Of a stretch of DNA of 64,000 bases, positions 1-12,664 are shown piece after piece; position 1 is the stretch's first letter, and every line of letters begins with the position of its first letter. The notes beneath the pieces are model-generated. The model was not told the origin of the DNA. It ran no database searches and saw only the letters and a program-made list of their open reading frames with translations. A program made the translations under genes and the position numbers. The stretch is from Pomacea canaliculata (lineage: Eukaryota > Mollusca > Gastropoda > Architaenioglossa > Ampullariidae), in NCBI RefSeq assembly GCF_003073045.1, contig NC_037603.1, positions 16,002,192-16,066,191 of the forward strand, given 5' to 3'.

Positions 1-799
1 ATCTTTCGAAACTGTAAAAAAAAAAAAAAGCTCTTTTGATTCCGTTATGATTGTAGTTAAAAACAAAAGAAAAGCAGGAAGAAGCCCAGGTTGAAAGAAA
101 CCGCTATTATTACAGGTCTGAAAAGCTAGGCAGCATCAGTGTATGGCGTTTCAATTCCCATGATGCTGGGAGAGAAGACAAACATCCTGCTTCCATCCAG
201 TTGGCTGGCTTTGATTACATGACTGGCTGACGACTGGCTGATCTGCAGTCGATGCGACAGTGAGGAGCGATGACACAAGTATTTCTATCACTTCCGGGTC
301 CGGACACGATGCCACGTGCACACAAAGTATTGATGGAAGCTGAACGCTGCACCAGAAATGATTCCTGGAATGGACAAAGAACAGGGAAGTCACGAGTTTA
401 AAAGAATAAAAATAATAGCTGACCGGCGAGTTTCACAGAAACTCGATTCGTAAGCTGGTAAATACATGGGTGGTCAGATGTCTGAAACACACACACACGG
501 ACACAACAGCAACCTCACATATCTATATATAGAAACACTCAACATACAAAACAAACAAACAGTTCTATTTTCTCCGAGATGGAGCTTCTTTTAGAAAAAG
601 TTCAGCAAGTTCGGGTTAGACAATGCGCTCTGACACAAATCCACTCTGATTTGGATTTCTGGATCGTGGACATCAACAGGAACAGCAACGGCAAGGTAGA
701 ACAACAGCAGCAACAGCCTATGATCAGCTTATCTAAGCTACACGCTAGCGGGGAGATCAAAGGTGCTGCTCTACAGTTATGTCCACTGGTATTGCCACC

Positions 800-878
800 G
801 ACCCACACCCACCAACACACCCCACACACCCCACACCCACCCACACACCCCACACACATCCACCCACCCACACACCTT
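800..878. repeat. CACCC/CACA low-complexity tract
   Basis: Irregular runs of CACACC and CCCACAC units on the plus strand. Frames through it read Thr/His/Pro on one strand and Gly/Val/Cys on the other, which is repeat translation. Confidence 0.8.
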
Positions 879-1072
879 TTCGTTTCAACCTTGACTGTCA
901 ACAGCGTACGTGGGTACAATTATTCCAAAACGGCTTTTTAAAAGTGTGCTGACGGTTACAAACAATTTTGTCCTCGCTAATAGGCTCAGCTCACGTTTGA
1001 TGTGATGGATTTCTTTGAGAGCAACACTCGTTTGTGTCCTTTGCGTCTTTGTCCCATGCCGTCAAGTGTCTA

Positions 1073-1085
1073 GTTGCCAGGCAAC
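1073..1085. promoter_or_regulatory. X-box-like palindrome (RFX site candidate)
   Basis: GTTGCCAGGCAAC is two inverted half-sites (GTTGCC and GGCAAC) that fit the RFX X-box consensus, used in animals mainly upstream of ciliary genes. No gene start is recognisable beside it, so function is open. Confidence 0.35.
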
Positions 1086-2617
1086 TAAAGTTCCTGGTAT
1101 TCCGAACTGACCAATATCAAAGAACTGCTTGCGTTCACCTTGCGGATTTTAGTACAGTATAAACAACATACTAAAAGTGACTGATTTATTGAAGAGGCAT
1201 TTGATCCATTTCAAGGGGAATCCAAACATTATATAATACAATATAAAACAATGCAATATAACATATCATAAGCCACACAAACAGTATAATTAAATTATAT
1301 AATCAACTATTAGTTACGTTTCGTACTTCAAATGTCTCATAGATGTAGACATCAGACACCCAAGTTTTTTTGTTTTGAAGATGTATACTCAACAACAAAT
1401 GTTAGGCTTTGTGTGAGATCATGTCACGTGGACCTCGTAAGATGCGGTCTTCATCTGAAAGAACATCCATCCATTTCGGTTTATATACTAACGACCATTA
1501 CTGGTGATGACCAGCGGCTGGCCCGTGGGTAAGAAAGATCGAGGTCGTGGTGGAGTGAGGAGTAAGCGAACTTTTCTCGGGGGCCAACTATGTGTGGAGG
1601 TGCTGACCATCCCCCCTCTCCCCACTACTTTCCCTTCTCCCACTTTGAACGAAGTTAGGATCCCAATCAGAACAGGGAGGGGGAGTAAGTTCCACGAGGG
1701 TATCGACCAGATTCTCCTCCGACTAACCCGTCTAACCCCTCCGTATCCGCTCGCCCGGTCCCCGGTGTTGGTCGTCCAGGGGAACTGGAGGGACGCAGCA
1801 GCTTACAACATTTCCCACTTAGGGGTGTCTTGAGCTGGGGTAAGTCCTCGCCAGTCCATTCTTTGGTGTTAATCAAGAGAGTTTTTCTCTTTCCTCCTCG
1901 GTATTGACCAAACTCTATGTGGATGGGAACCACGAGGGACTTGTACAATCTACATATGGTAGCTAACCTCATGGCATCATACGGCTTTTTACCTCCACAT
2001 GCTGTTTGAGCAGCTCCGCTGGGACATTGTACCACGTGACTTTCTTCTCTTCAGACTGCCAAAACCTTCTTGACATCTTCCTGCAGGCTTCTCTGACTTT
2101 CATCCTTAGAAGGCGGCACTGTAGTAGAGAGTAGACATGTTTATTGTCACTCAACTATGACCCTCGATCCACCTCTCGTTTGATTGCCTGGTCACATCGT
2201 TTGCTGTTTTGTACTGTTGTTTCTGTTTCAAGGTTATGTTTTTTTAGGTCTTCCTTTGGTTAGAGAGATCATTCACGACACTGCATTGCTGCTTCTTCTT
2301 CTCTCTCTCTCTTCACGTTTAACAACCTATTCAAATGCTAAAAGTAGAACCTCTGATATTTTACATAGAATGTTTGTATATCTCAGTCTACTGTATTTAT
2401 GCGGCAAATTTACCTCCGTGGTAAATTGGACCCTAAAGCTTTCTCCATTGCACAAGTCCTTTGGCTTCTCCACGTCGAAGCAAATTCAAAAAGTTTCATC
2501 TTTTCACTTTTGGTTTCAGGTTCGTTCAGGTAAGTCATGGTCGCCTGGATAAGACATTGTTCTGGCCTCGTCCATGCTTTAAACTTGAAAAGCCTTGGCA
2601 GCGGGAGGTAATCCATA

Positions 2618-2682
2618 AGATCTCTCTCTCTCTCTCTATCACGCTCACACGCACGCACGCATGCACACACACACACACAAAG
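2618..2682. repeat. TC then AC microsatellite
   Basis: A (TC)n run passes into CACGCACGCATG and (AC)n. It is ordinary compound microsatellite DNA. Confidence 0.8.
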
Positions 2683-3710
2683 ACAGATCTAGGTTAAACA
2701 AATTGAATTGTATCTTGGCCAGAGGCGATTGTATCAGAATTACTCCATTCCTGACTCAGTTCCACCGAGTAGTGGAACTTCAATGATGCAGCTTTTGTTA
2801 CCAGCAATGAATAATACACAAGCTCTCCAGCCATTTGCTGGTCGATTGGGGGCATCGCAGTCTCTCTGTTGTCAATCCGTTCTGTAAACCTGAATACGAA
2901 CAGAATTTTTCCCGCGTAAGCTAAACGCGTTTTGCTCGTCAAAGTTCCCCAGCGCCGTCTGCTTCCAAACTTACTTGTCAGCTTGTATCTGACCAATTCT
3001 TTTCTTGTCAAACTACAGTTTAAAGTTTCTTTGTTTATCACTTTGTTCTTCTAAATGTAAAATATAACACTTCTAATGAGTACCAATCAGTTCCTTAATA
3101 TCTAATAACTTCTTTTCATATGACATCCTTACTGTCCAAGGATTTAAATGCAGCAGATATTTTTATATCCCGAAAACTAAAGTTCATTTCAATTAGCCTC
3201 TTTCTGGCAGCAAACGGCAGAAAATTCGTCTGCCAGGCTCCATACAATGTGGTGAAAAAGACTCTTTCTCAAAGAATACAAAAATTTAAAAAAACTTGGT
3301 GACACTTGTCAACTGAGATGCAGCAGGGTGTAAATAACTCTTTTGATCATGCTTCATTTAATTCCTTCTTTGAGACTTTTTTGCGCCATAGCTGGAACTG
3401 TTCCGGTATTTATTGCTTCTAGATTATCTAGTTATCCCGAGGGTAAAAAAGAAGTGCTGGCACTTGGGAGTCCCGCCCCCCTTCCTCACATGTAACCCAA
3501 GTGTTTTCTCCTCTTTCAGAACTGGAAGCTGATTTGTTTAACATTACAATTCTTGCTGTTACAACAATTTACACAGCAGGGAGGGGTTCTATCGGTCGCC
3601 ATAGGATTCCTTCCGGCATTCAGTACAGATTTTCTGTCTTTCCCCAAAACTGCTTGACCACGGTGTTTTTCTATTATCGCTCTTTCTTTATTTAATTGTT
3701 TATTTCTTCC

Positions 3711-3741
3711 TTCTCTCTCTCTCTCTCTCTCTCCCTCCCTT
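3711..3741. repeat. (TC)n microsatellite
   Basis: Uninterrupted CT dinucleotides followed by CCCTCCCT. Confidence 0.8.
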
Positions 3742-4635
3742 TCTATCAATCAATAAATCAATCAAAGACTAGTGTTGGGGTGTGGGTAGCAGGGATATGC
3801 CTCCGAAAAGTGTGAGTGAAATGTGTTCAGTCTTTGGTGTCAACAAACAGAATGAAGCATCAACAATGTCAACACAGAGCAATAATCATATTATTCACAA
3901 ATATATTTTTCTTTCTTTTTTATATTGTCTCATGTAGTAGACAGTAACAGAACTCCGTCGTCATATAAACCTGGGTTGAAATTTCAGGGTAATGTGTTAG
4001 GGAAGGTAAAGCGTAGTCGGGTAGCCATGACTGTACAGGGAAGAAATATTCACGACTCTGTATGTAATGTTGTCAATGCGGGTTTCTAAAGCATTTCCTA
4101 AAAAGCTTGTGTTCCTCTTTGCATGTAATTTCATTGAACACATGCCCGAGATGATGTGGGAAAAGATCCTGCTTTCAAGGCTGCGGTACCCGGGGTACGC
4201 CGAGGGCCAGAACGAGTGTGGGTCGATAACAGCGAGTGGGTCGAGCGGCTGGTCCAGGCAAGCGGGTGGGCGCAGGGTGATACGGGTGGACGTTTGATTT
4301 ATAAGCATAAGCGATCGGAGGTTGCTGAAGAAAAGCAGCTCCTTCTGGAAGCTGCCATTAACACGGACACAGTCTATCTGCCCCCGTGTCATCTGTCCGT
4401 CTGTAGAAGACGGGTGTTGTCCCTCCCACCAACTACGCCGACATCAGCAACCACACGTGACACGTCTCCATCCTCCGACAGCAACAACAGCGACAGCTTG
4501 TGACCGTGGTTTGTGTGGAGCCCGCAACTGTTCACGGACAACTGTTCACAGGCTCTCTTCCCATAGACCAGGCGCCCCTCCTCCTGCCTCCCCATCGGAC
4601 GTTGAACCTTCCTCTCAGCAACCAGAGGCCTCGAC

Positions 4636-5397
4636 ATGTCCGTGGTTCTGCTGGCCGGCCGCAAGAAAGCCATCGCCACTAAAAAGAAAAAAGCTATCAG
4701 GTGAGATTCTCTCTCTCTCACACACACACACACATTGTATATACATGTACGAAACACTTGCAAACTTTTTTCTCTCTCGCCCTCCAAAACCCTCGCACAC
4801 CCTCATGACTCAATGAAGAGCCCCGGATGTAAGGTTTCTCTAGGATTCCACACAGTCATTTCTGGCTCTTTATTTCCATTTTGCCTGTAGTAAGTTTTCT
4901 TCGTACCTTTTTATTTCCCCTTTGTGTATTATTTCCTTTTATCTTCTTAAACTTTATTTTTCTATCTATCCCCTCATTCTTCAATCTGTTTAACCGACCC
5001 CCGCGCACACACATGCAAACAGCTCTGAGAAGTTGTCGTTCAATTTTCTTTTGTTACCTTTTTCTTCTCGACCATTAATCTCCTTTCCTAAATGTAATAT
5101 TTCAGTGGCCATCATTCCACCTACACCCCTTTGTTCAAACATCTGACAGCCCTTTGTTTTTGTTTGTTTTTGTTTTATTCCGCCTCCCCCGGGGTGGGGT
5201 GGGGAGATGGTGTACAGTCCAGTGTTAGCCGCTGATTACATTGTTACAATATATGTCGAACTCGTAACTGATAACTCTCTCTTCTGCAGACTTTTATATT
5301 TAAAAGTTTAATTTTGCCTTCGATGTTGCTGTCCCACTGGCATTGTTTAGACTGTGTCCTTAGTCTAATATTTTGCTTCTTTCACTTATTAACATCG

Positions 5398-5466
<69 letters not shown>

Positions 5467-8400
5467 TATTTACAGTCCATAAAGGTGAATGTGTCACGTG
5501 TTCCCTGAGCGATATTGCCTCTTTCCTTCTGCCCGAAGGACATCATCTACCCCCATTGCCCTACCTTCTCCTTTCTTTTCTCGTCAAGATCGATGATGCA
5601 GAAGTCATTGGACTTGCGTATCGAAACTCATTACTATTCCACCAGCAAAAGAAAGTGTAATGGCAGCTTCCTTTGTGTGTGGAAGTTGGCAGCAGTCTTG
5701 TTAATAATTCACGGAAGCCATAAAGGGGAAGAGAAAGCTGGTCTGAAAGCCTTTAAGGTAGCAACTGGAGAGGTTAACCGTCCCTTTAGGGCCGTTTTAT
5801 TGATACTGATTTATTATTTATTGGCTTGAACGGTTGTGACTTCGCCAAGCGCCAACCTCGTGTGTGTCCTGCAGCAATTTTTCATCGGTGTTGTCTCCTT
5901 TCTGGTGGTCCAACTTCTTGTCGCCACCCGGGGTGGAACAGCCTCGTGCATGTCGCTCACACGCACGCGATGTTTGATTCAGAAAAGCAAAGAATTTCTG
6001 GCATCGGTCTCGTTGTGGGGAGCACGTGTTCCAGTTCCCACCACACTTGCCCTTCCGTCCTACAAAAATTACATCCGCTCGAAAATTCTTCAACACATCA
6101 CGTAGAAACAAAGTTTGTTTACTTTGCATATCAGAACGAGGCTGTAAGGCTTTAAAAATATATTACAAAGAAACTCCTCTCCTCTCCTTCCCTTCCCTTC
6201 CCTTCCTTTCTCTTCTCTTCTCTTCTCTTCTCTTCTCTTCTCTTCTCTTCTCTTCTCTTCTCTTCTCTTCTCTTCTCTTCTCTTCTCTCCTCTTCTCTTC
6301 TCTCTTCTCTCTCTCAAGCGCTCGTACATACACGAGTATCGATTTGTTTGTTTTGTTGTCGCACGATGAGAGTTAATATGAAGGAGCCAACAATCTCTAA
6401 CAGCAACACAAATACCCGGCCAGTTCACGGCAGTCTGCGGCACGATAATGGAAAGCTCTCTGAAAGAGTGAACAGTTGCCAACAGCAACACAAATACCTG
6501 GCCAGTCCACGTGTCGGTTTTGTCCGTTCTTCACTTCCTCTCCATCTTGTGGTGGGCGGAAAGAGGAGAGGGGGGAAAAGTTGGAGACAATCGGTTTTTG
6601 TGCTAACACCCGGGGTATTTTTCATGAGGAGAGGGTGAGTCGTTTCCTACGGGGTAAAAGAGGGAAATGAAGGACAGACCTCGTGATTTTCTATACCTCT
6701 GCTACTTTTTGTTTCTGTTACCCATTGTCATTTATAAGTCTACCTCTTATATTTAAATCCCAGGACACATACACACTTCCCTACTCTCTCTCTCTCCCTC
6801 GCATGTAGGTGTGGAGGTGGAGGTGCGGGTATGTATGTGTAAAAGATTCCGGTCATTCGGGAATCCGGAGATACAAATCGAGCGAAAACAAAGACACAGC
6901 CAACCGAAAAAAGCGGGTGTAGTCACGTGACAGATTAAGCCTGCATAACATCACAAAGCCTCCCATTCATGCCCGGATGAAGCTGCGCTCTCATTTCAGT
7001 CCGGACATAAGCCTAACCAACAAAATCGATGCCTGAGACCGGAAGTTGTCTCCGCCTCCTCTTGACAGCCAACAATGCAGGCAGGAGATGTCAGACCTTC
7101 GTCTTCAGACACATGTGGCTGTTCAGTCGGCTGAGTCCAGACCACGGTGTCTCCAGGACATTGTTCTCCTCTGGTCACTAGGCAGCACTTGGCCATCTGT
7201 GCTGATGGCACCGGAAGTGACCCGCTGATTCGGAGAACATCTATATATAGCTGTTTGACTGATTCTTCCCTTTGCCGCCCTGTGTCAGCTTGTCCATTCT
7301 CTCATTACCAGGTATTCCACAGTGGGTTGAGATCCAAACTATTTATTTCTGAACTGCGGTGGCTTGGAGAGCTCTGTAGACGGATGAGATATTGTTGCTG
7401 TTGTATGTATCGCTTACCTCACCTTTTCAAGCACCGACAGTTCGCGGCCCATCAGAACTCGAGATTGTGAAATATGATAATTAATCCTACTGACCCACCT
7501 ATGCTGAATAATTCTGTTTTTGCCAGGTATGAGTTCAAGTCTTATATTCATGGCGTAACCTGCGCATGCTCACAACAAGCTCTCCATAAAAAAGGGAAAA
7601 AAGTCAGTGTGATTACCAAAGATATAAAAAAAAGAAAAATCGACCCTCACCAGGTAATCTTTTAAAGTACTAGAATTTGACCAATCCATAAAAAAGAACA
7701 AAAACATAAAAGGTCGCCTGCGATTAACACAGTAAGTGTCATAAGTGACTGTAACACTTGCTAGTGGTGTTAAATGACCAGCAGACAGCTTTTCTGAGAG
7801 GTCAATCAGCATTATTTTTATTTGTTTATTTCTTTTGTTTTAAGCAACAATAATGAAGGAAAGATTAACTTCTGGCAATAGTTGTAATCCGAGTCCGAGA
7901 AATGCTTCTGCTGTTGACCATCACAATACATCAGCATCGAATTTTGCAGAAGTTTCTGGACTGGGTTGCCGGTTCCTCGTGTTCACCCGACCGTAAACAT
8001 CACCGGCAGCAACAAGATCGTGTGCTGTGGACTGTGTCCATCCTCCCCGCAAACACGGAGGTCCCCGCTTGTTATCCAAGTTTGCCATTAGTGACAGGCC
8101 GCACTCCAACCGTGGTTTTCACGAGGATGTTTAACTTTTCACGCCAGCTCCGCACTTTGTCCTACAACAAGGGAAATCAATGGCTGCAGGACAGGTGTAC
8201 TAACATCCTCCTCCTCCCAAGTCAGGTGTCTGTGTAGGAGGGTACAGTTGAGGGTGGGGAGGGCACCAGACATCTCGACCATAAACTTATTTTCGGCGTT
8301 TCTGAGTTCTTCTCAGCTATCCAGGTTGTATTGTGTGAGCCTGGATTCTCTTTTAGTGCTTGATATACCTTTTTCAAACGGATTCAGTCAACATATTCGT

Positions 8401-11400
8401 ATTTCAATCAAAAGTTTCATTATTTGTAGTATTTGATAATATTCAAGGAGGACAGGTAGAGGTTAACTGAAAATTCAACAATGACTGACACGGTAGAAGA
8501 ATCTAGTGTTTCTCGAGTGTTTTGTTTCTAACGGTCGCCAATACTTTACTCAGATTTCTTGTTTCATGAAGAGATAATAATTCGATCCTAATGTCTCAAA
8601 AGTTTTAATGTTTCTCCAAACTTTCTCAGTTTTTTTTTTCCTGCAAAATCTGGTCGATGGCGAATCCGTCAGGAATATTGTTGTGATGTGTATCTCTGCA
8701 GCCGGAAATATTGCATTGTGTCTGCCTGCGTGCGATCAATGTGGTGTCGCAGCAGCAGCAGCAGCATCGGCATAATCATCATCATGAACTAGGTAACAAC
8801 ATAAAATGTCATTCCTTTGAGGTCCTTATGTTTCCTAGAAATTACTAATTTTAGCCATCGACATCTTTCTGCCTGAAATTTGCTGAGATGTGTGTTCTGA
8901 TAAGGTTGGAGGAGCAAGGACAGTGCCACGGTTCCAATTTCTCCAGTAGTCAATGATGTCAATACTTACCCAATACAAATAAATCCTGGCTCTTTGGCAT
9001 TCTTGTTCTGCTGACCCAGTTCTCATGCTGTCGGGGGCCATGTTTTTCTGACACACAGGCTTCATTCAATGTCACCCACTTCCTTTCATGTTCAGGCCTT
9101 TATTTTTAAGTTAATTTATGATTGTGTGTGTGGGTGGGTAGATGGCGGGGGTCCTTTGATGCAGCTGCACTTGTTTGTGTAATCAATCGTATCTCCAGAC
9201 CCTGTTTCTGTCGCTTTGCTGGGGCAGGACATCAGCGCCGACATCAGCTTCTCCAGTCGTAGTCGTGGACAACAGAAGGCTGAAAGCTTATTTAAAAGGC
9301 ATACAATGAGTTGCCATAGAAATTATGGTTTTGACAGACGATGCTTCATAGCATGATGGATGTTCAAAATATGGGATAAAATTGTGTTTACAGTGTCTTT
9401 TATCCCCAGCCCTCCTTTACTACTTTGCGCTGTTTTATCAGAAAAAATCTGCTATTTTTGGCAAATGAATGATCTGTAAGACTGTAAGTTCAATTAATAT
9501 TTTTAATGACCATAAACTGACCTTTTAATGAATACGGGAGTGTAGATAACAAGCAGATAGACATTTTTTTCAGTATACTAAATCTGCTAATTTAGTGAAG
9601 TAGGAAATAATGATATCTATAGTGTCGCGTATCACCCCCCAGCGTCAACGGAGCACGCTCAAGGCCACTCACACAGCCCTCGAGCAGACCTCACGTGACG
9701 TAGCAAGACTGTGACGTCAGGTGCTGATACAGACAACGGGCGAAGGCCTTGACCTCTTCCCGCCAACCGGACAAAAATAGCCTGAAAACACACGTTGACT
9801 GTCGTCTGCTGTCAGCTACCTCTCCAATACAGAAGCGTCCCCGCGCGCTGAGAGACATGCAGACCTAGACGAAATCATGACACGTGACATATAACATGAG
9901 TGCAGTAGACAGATACACACGGTTGCACATTAGACGGTAGGCCATGTGACTGTCTTGGAAAAGATAGTGATTATCTCAAAATGACCAACAAGTCCTTGGA
10001 GACCACGATAAGTTTACATGGCTCGCCTGTACAACCTGTTAGTTATGGGAAGTCCAAAGAAAACGAATTAATCCTTTGCCCACCAACTAACAGGTTAAAC
10101 TTTGTGTGCCCAATCATGAGCCCACCATTCCCCCAGGCAGGATTTGGTAAAAGTTAACCCGAGAGAACAATTGGTTACAATTGAATGTGTTTCAGGTGAT
10201 TGTAAGACATTAATTACCAAACTCTCATCTGAAAGTCTAAACAACACAATTCTCGCCTGAATTTTGTAAAGATATCAACAACTCATTTACCACAACTTCT
10301 CAAAAGTTTGAAGCTGCCGCCCTCACTGAAATCATTAGATAGAATTTAGGTAAATCCGGACGAAAAATTATTTTAAATTTTTTCTGAAGCACATTGGTTA
10401 TCAAGTGCGTTTGTGTTAATTGCTACTTATATTTTCAACTGAGCAGAATCGATATTTTGAATTGTTTTGTAAAATAAAAGTTTATTAAAAAAAGAATTTT
10501 TAGTAAATCAATGTGCGGGGTTTTAAGAACAAAATTAACAACACAGTGTTTTGTAACAAACTAATGGCTCACACCAAGTCTGAGAATACATTTTGTTGTT
10601 GACGCAGGTAAGCCTTTAAACTGTCATCACCATAAGTGCATGAGAGAGGATGATATCAGTTAAACTGACTGCTTCAAGAGGTTGCACGAGGTGTTTGATC
10701 AGATTAGCACTGCTCTTGTATAGCCGAGTGTTCAGGGTGCACGCAAACAAAGTTAACACAGAGGTTAAAATACATCGACAGACCGTGAGACTGGAGGAAA
10801 TATTCAAACTCCACCTCGTGATGGAAAGTGTTTCCTCCTGGCCTCACCTCACACTTAGCAAATTGTTTGTGAGGGTAGGTTGTGTTGTGTTGTTGTTGTG
10901 TTGTGTTGTGTTGTGTTGTGTTGTGTTGTGTTGTGTTGTGTTGTGTTGTGTTGTGTTGTGTTGTGTTGTGTTGTGTTGTGTTGTTGTGTTGTGTTGTGTT
11001 GTGTTGTTGTGTTGTGTTGTTGTGTTGTGTTGAGGTGTTGTGTTGTGTTGTTGTTGTTGTGTTGTTGTGTTGTTGTGTGTGTTGTTGTGTTGTGTGTTGT
11101 TGTGTTGTGTTGTGTTGTTTGTGTTGTGTTGTGTTGTGTTGTGTTGTGTTGTGTTGTGTTGTGTGTTGTGTGTTGTGTTGTGTGTTGTGTTGTGTTGTTG
11201 TGTTGTGTTGTGTTGTTGTGTTGTGTGTTTTGTGTTGTGTTGTTGTGTTGTTGTGTTGTGTTGTTGTGTTGTGTTGTGTTGTTGTGTTGTGTTGTTGTTT
11301 GTTGTGTTGTGTTGTTGTGTTGTGTTGTGTGTGTGTTGTGTTGTGTGTGTTGTGTTGTGTTTGTGTTGTGTGTTGTTGTGTTGTGTGTTGTTTGTGTTGT

Positions 11401-12631
11401 GTTGTGTTGTGTTGTGTTGTGTTGTGTTGTGTTGTGTTGTGTTGTTGTGTTGTGTTGTGTGTGTTGTGTGTGTTGTTGTTGTGTTGTGTTGTGTTGTGTT
11501 GTGTTGTGTTGTGTTGGGTTGTGCTGTGTTGTGGTGGTGTTGCTGCCACAGTGTTGATGTGGAACCTACTGTAGTCTAGTGGCTATAGTGCTCTCAGCAC
11601 TCATTGTTAGTTCCAGTCCTGTGTAGAAACTTAAACTGAAAACTTTTTCTTGCCAACCAGTTAGAAATGGGTACCCAAAGTGTCCGGGAAAGTAACAGGT
11701 GAAATTCTTGAAAATTTATTCAAGGACTATTGTTGATACAGCCGTCCCTTCAAAAGGATATTAATGAGGCAAGAATATGAAAATCGCTGACTGTCAGCAT
11801 GAAGTTTTCTTAATCCCACCCACACCCACCACCCACACCCTTACCCCACTAAATATTGTGTCACAGACAGCAAATAAAGATTCTGGAATTAGTTCTGTTG
11901 TGTGTTCGTGGAGGGACAAAAATACGGGGAAAGGATGGGAGAGTCGACACAAGCACGAAGCAGACGAACAAAAACTGCTGCTTGAGGGGGGGAAACTACA
12001 AAGGGAACATGAAAATATGAATATGTAGAAATAATACGATGCAAAACATCAACACATGCACCATAAACACGCTCTAGCGAATAGAGAAATAAGAGAAGAC
12101 CTCACAGCGACTGGCCACTACGACTTCGAGAGAAAAGGACAGACAGAGAGGGAAACACAGGAAGAGAAAGCTTGGAGGATATTTGAGAAGTGAAACTCAA
12201 GCCGAGCAAACACGAGCCGCCTGCAGTCGCCGGGTGCGCTGATCGAATGGCCGCGTGTTTACCCGGCGTGCCTGCGTCGTTAGGCCACCCCAGGACACCC
12301 CAGGCCACCCCAGGCCACCCCAGGCCACCCGAACACGACACAGCAGTCGTCCTGCCGCAGGTGAAATTTTGGTCACTTTCAATTTACCTGAAAAACCGTT
12401 GAAACACGGGCTCATCATCATTCAACATGCAAAACACATCTCCGGGTATTATATTGAAAGTTGTCCACGATTCATGATGGCTTAGTACCTCTTCTTCTTT
12501 TGTTCTTTTTTGAAGTATTCTTTTTTAACCTTCTTCTTTTGTATTCTTTCCTTTTGTATTCTTTTCTTTTCTTTTCTTTTCTTTTCTTTTCTTTTCTTTT
12601 CTTTTCTTTTCTTTTCTTTTCTTTTCTTTTC

Positions 12632-12664
<33 letters not shown>

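Larger units (their letters stand above)
1..4635. other. Left arm without a supported gene
   Basis: No open frame here has recognisable protein composition or flanking splice signals that join to anything. The stretch holds CA/CCCCAC-rich DNA near 800-878, a TC/AC run at 2618-2682, a TC run at 3711-3741 and an X-box-like palindrome at 1073-1085. The last few hundred bases before 4636 are GC-richer and could be 5' UTR or promoter of the FAIM-like gene. Confidence 0.6.

Noticed and set aside
579..941. Gln- and His/Pro-rich frame of 120 codons
   Set aside because: It depends on a CAG run and the CACCC tract, has no family resemblance and no splice partner.
3997..4503. Overlapping frames of 115-132 codons on both strands upstream of the FAIM-like exon 1
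   Set aside because: Neither has domain features or linking splice sites. The region is better explained as 5' flank or UTR.
5314..5660. Poly-His and poly-Ser frames
   Set aside because: They are direct translations of the CAT array, with no flanking coding signal.
10704..11579. Long frames of 179-281 codons on both strands over the TTGTG array
   Set aside because: The five-base unit has no stop in any frame, so the frames are products of the repeat. Composition is only Cys/Val/Leu or Thr/Gln/His/Asn.
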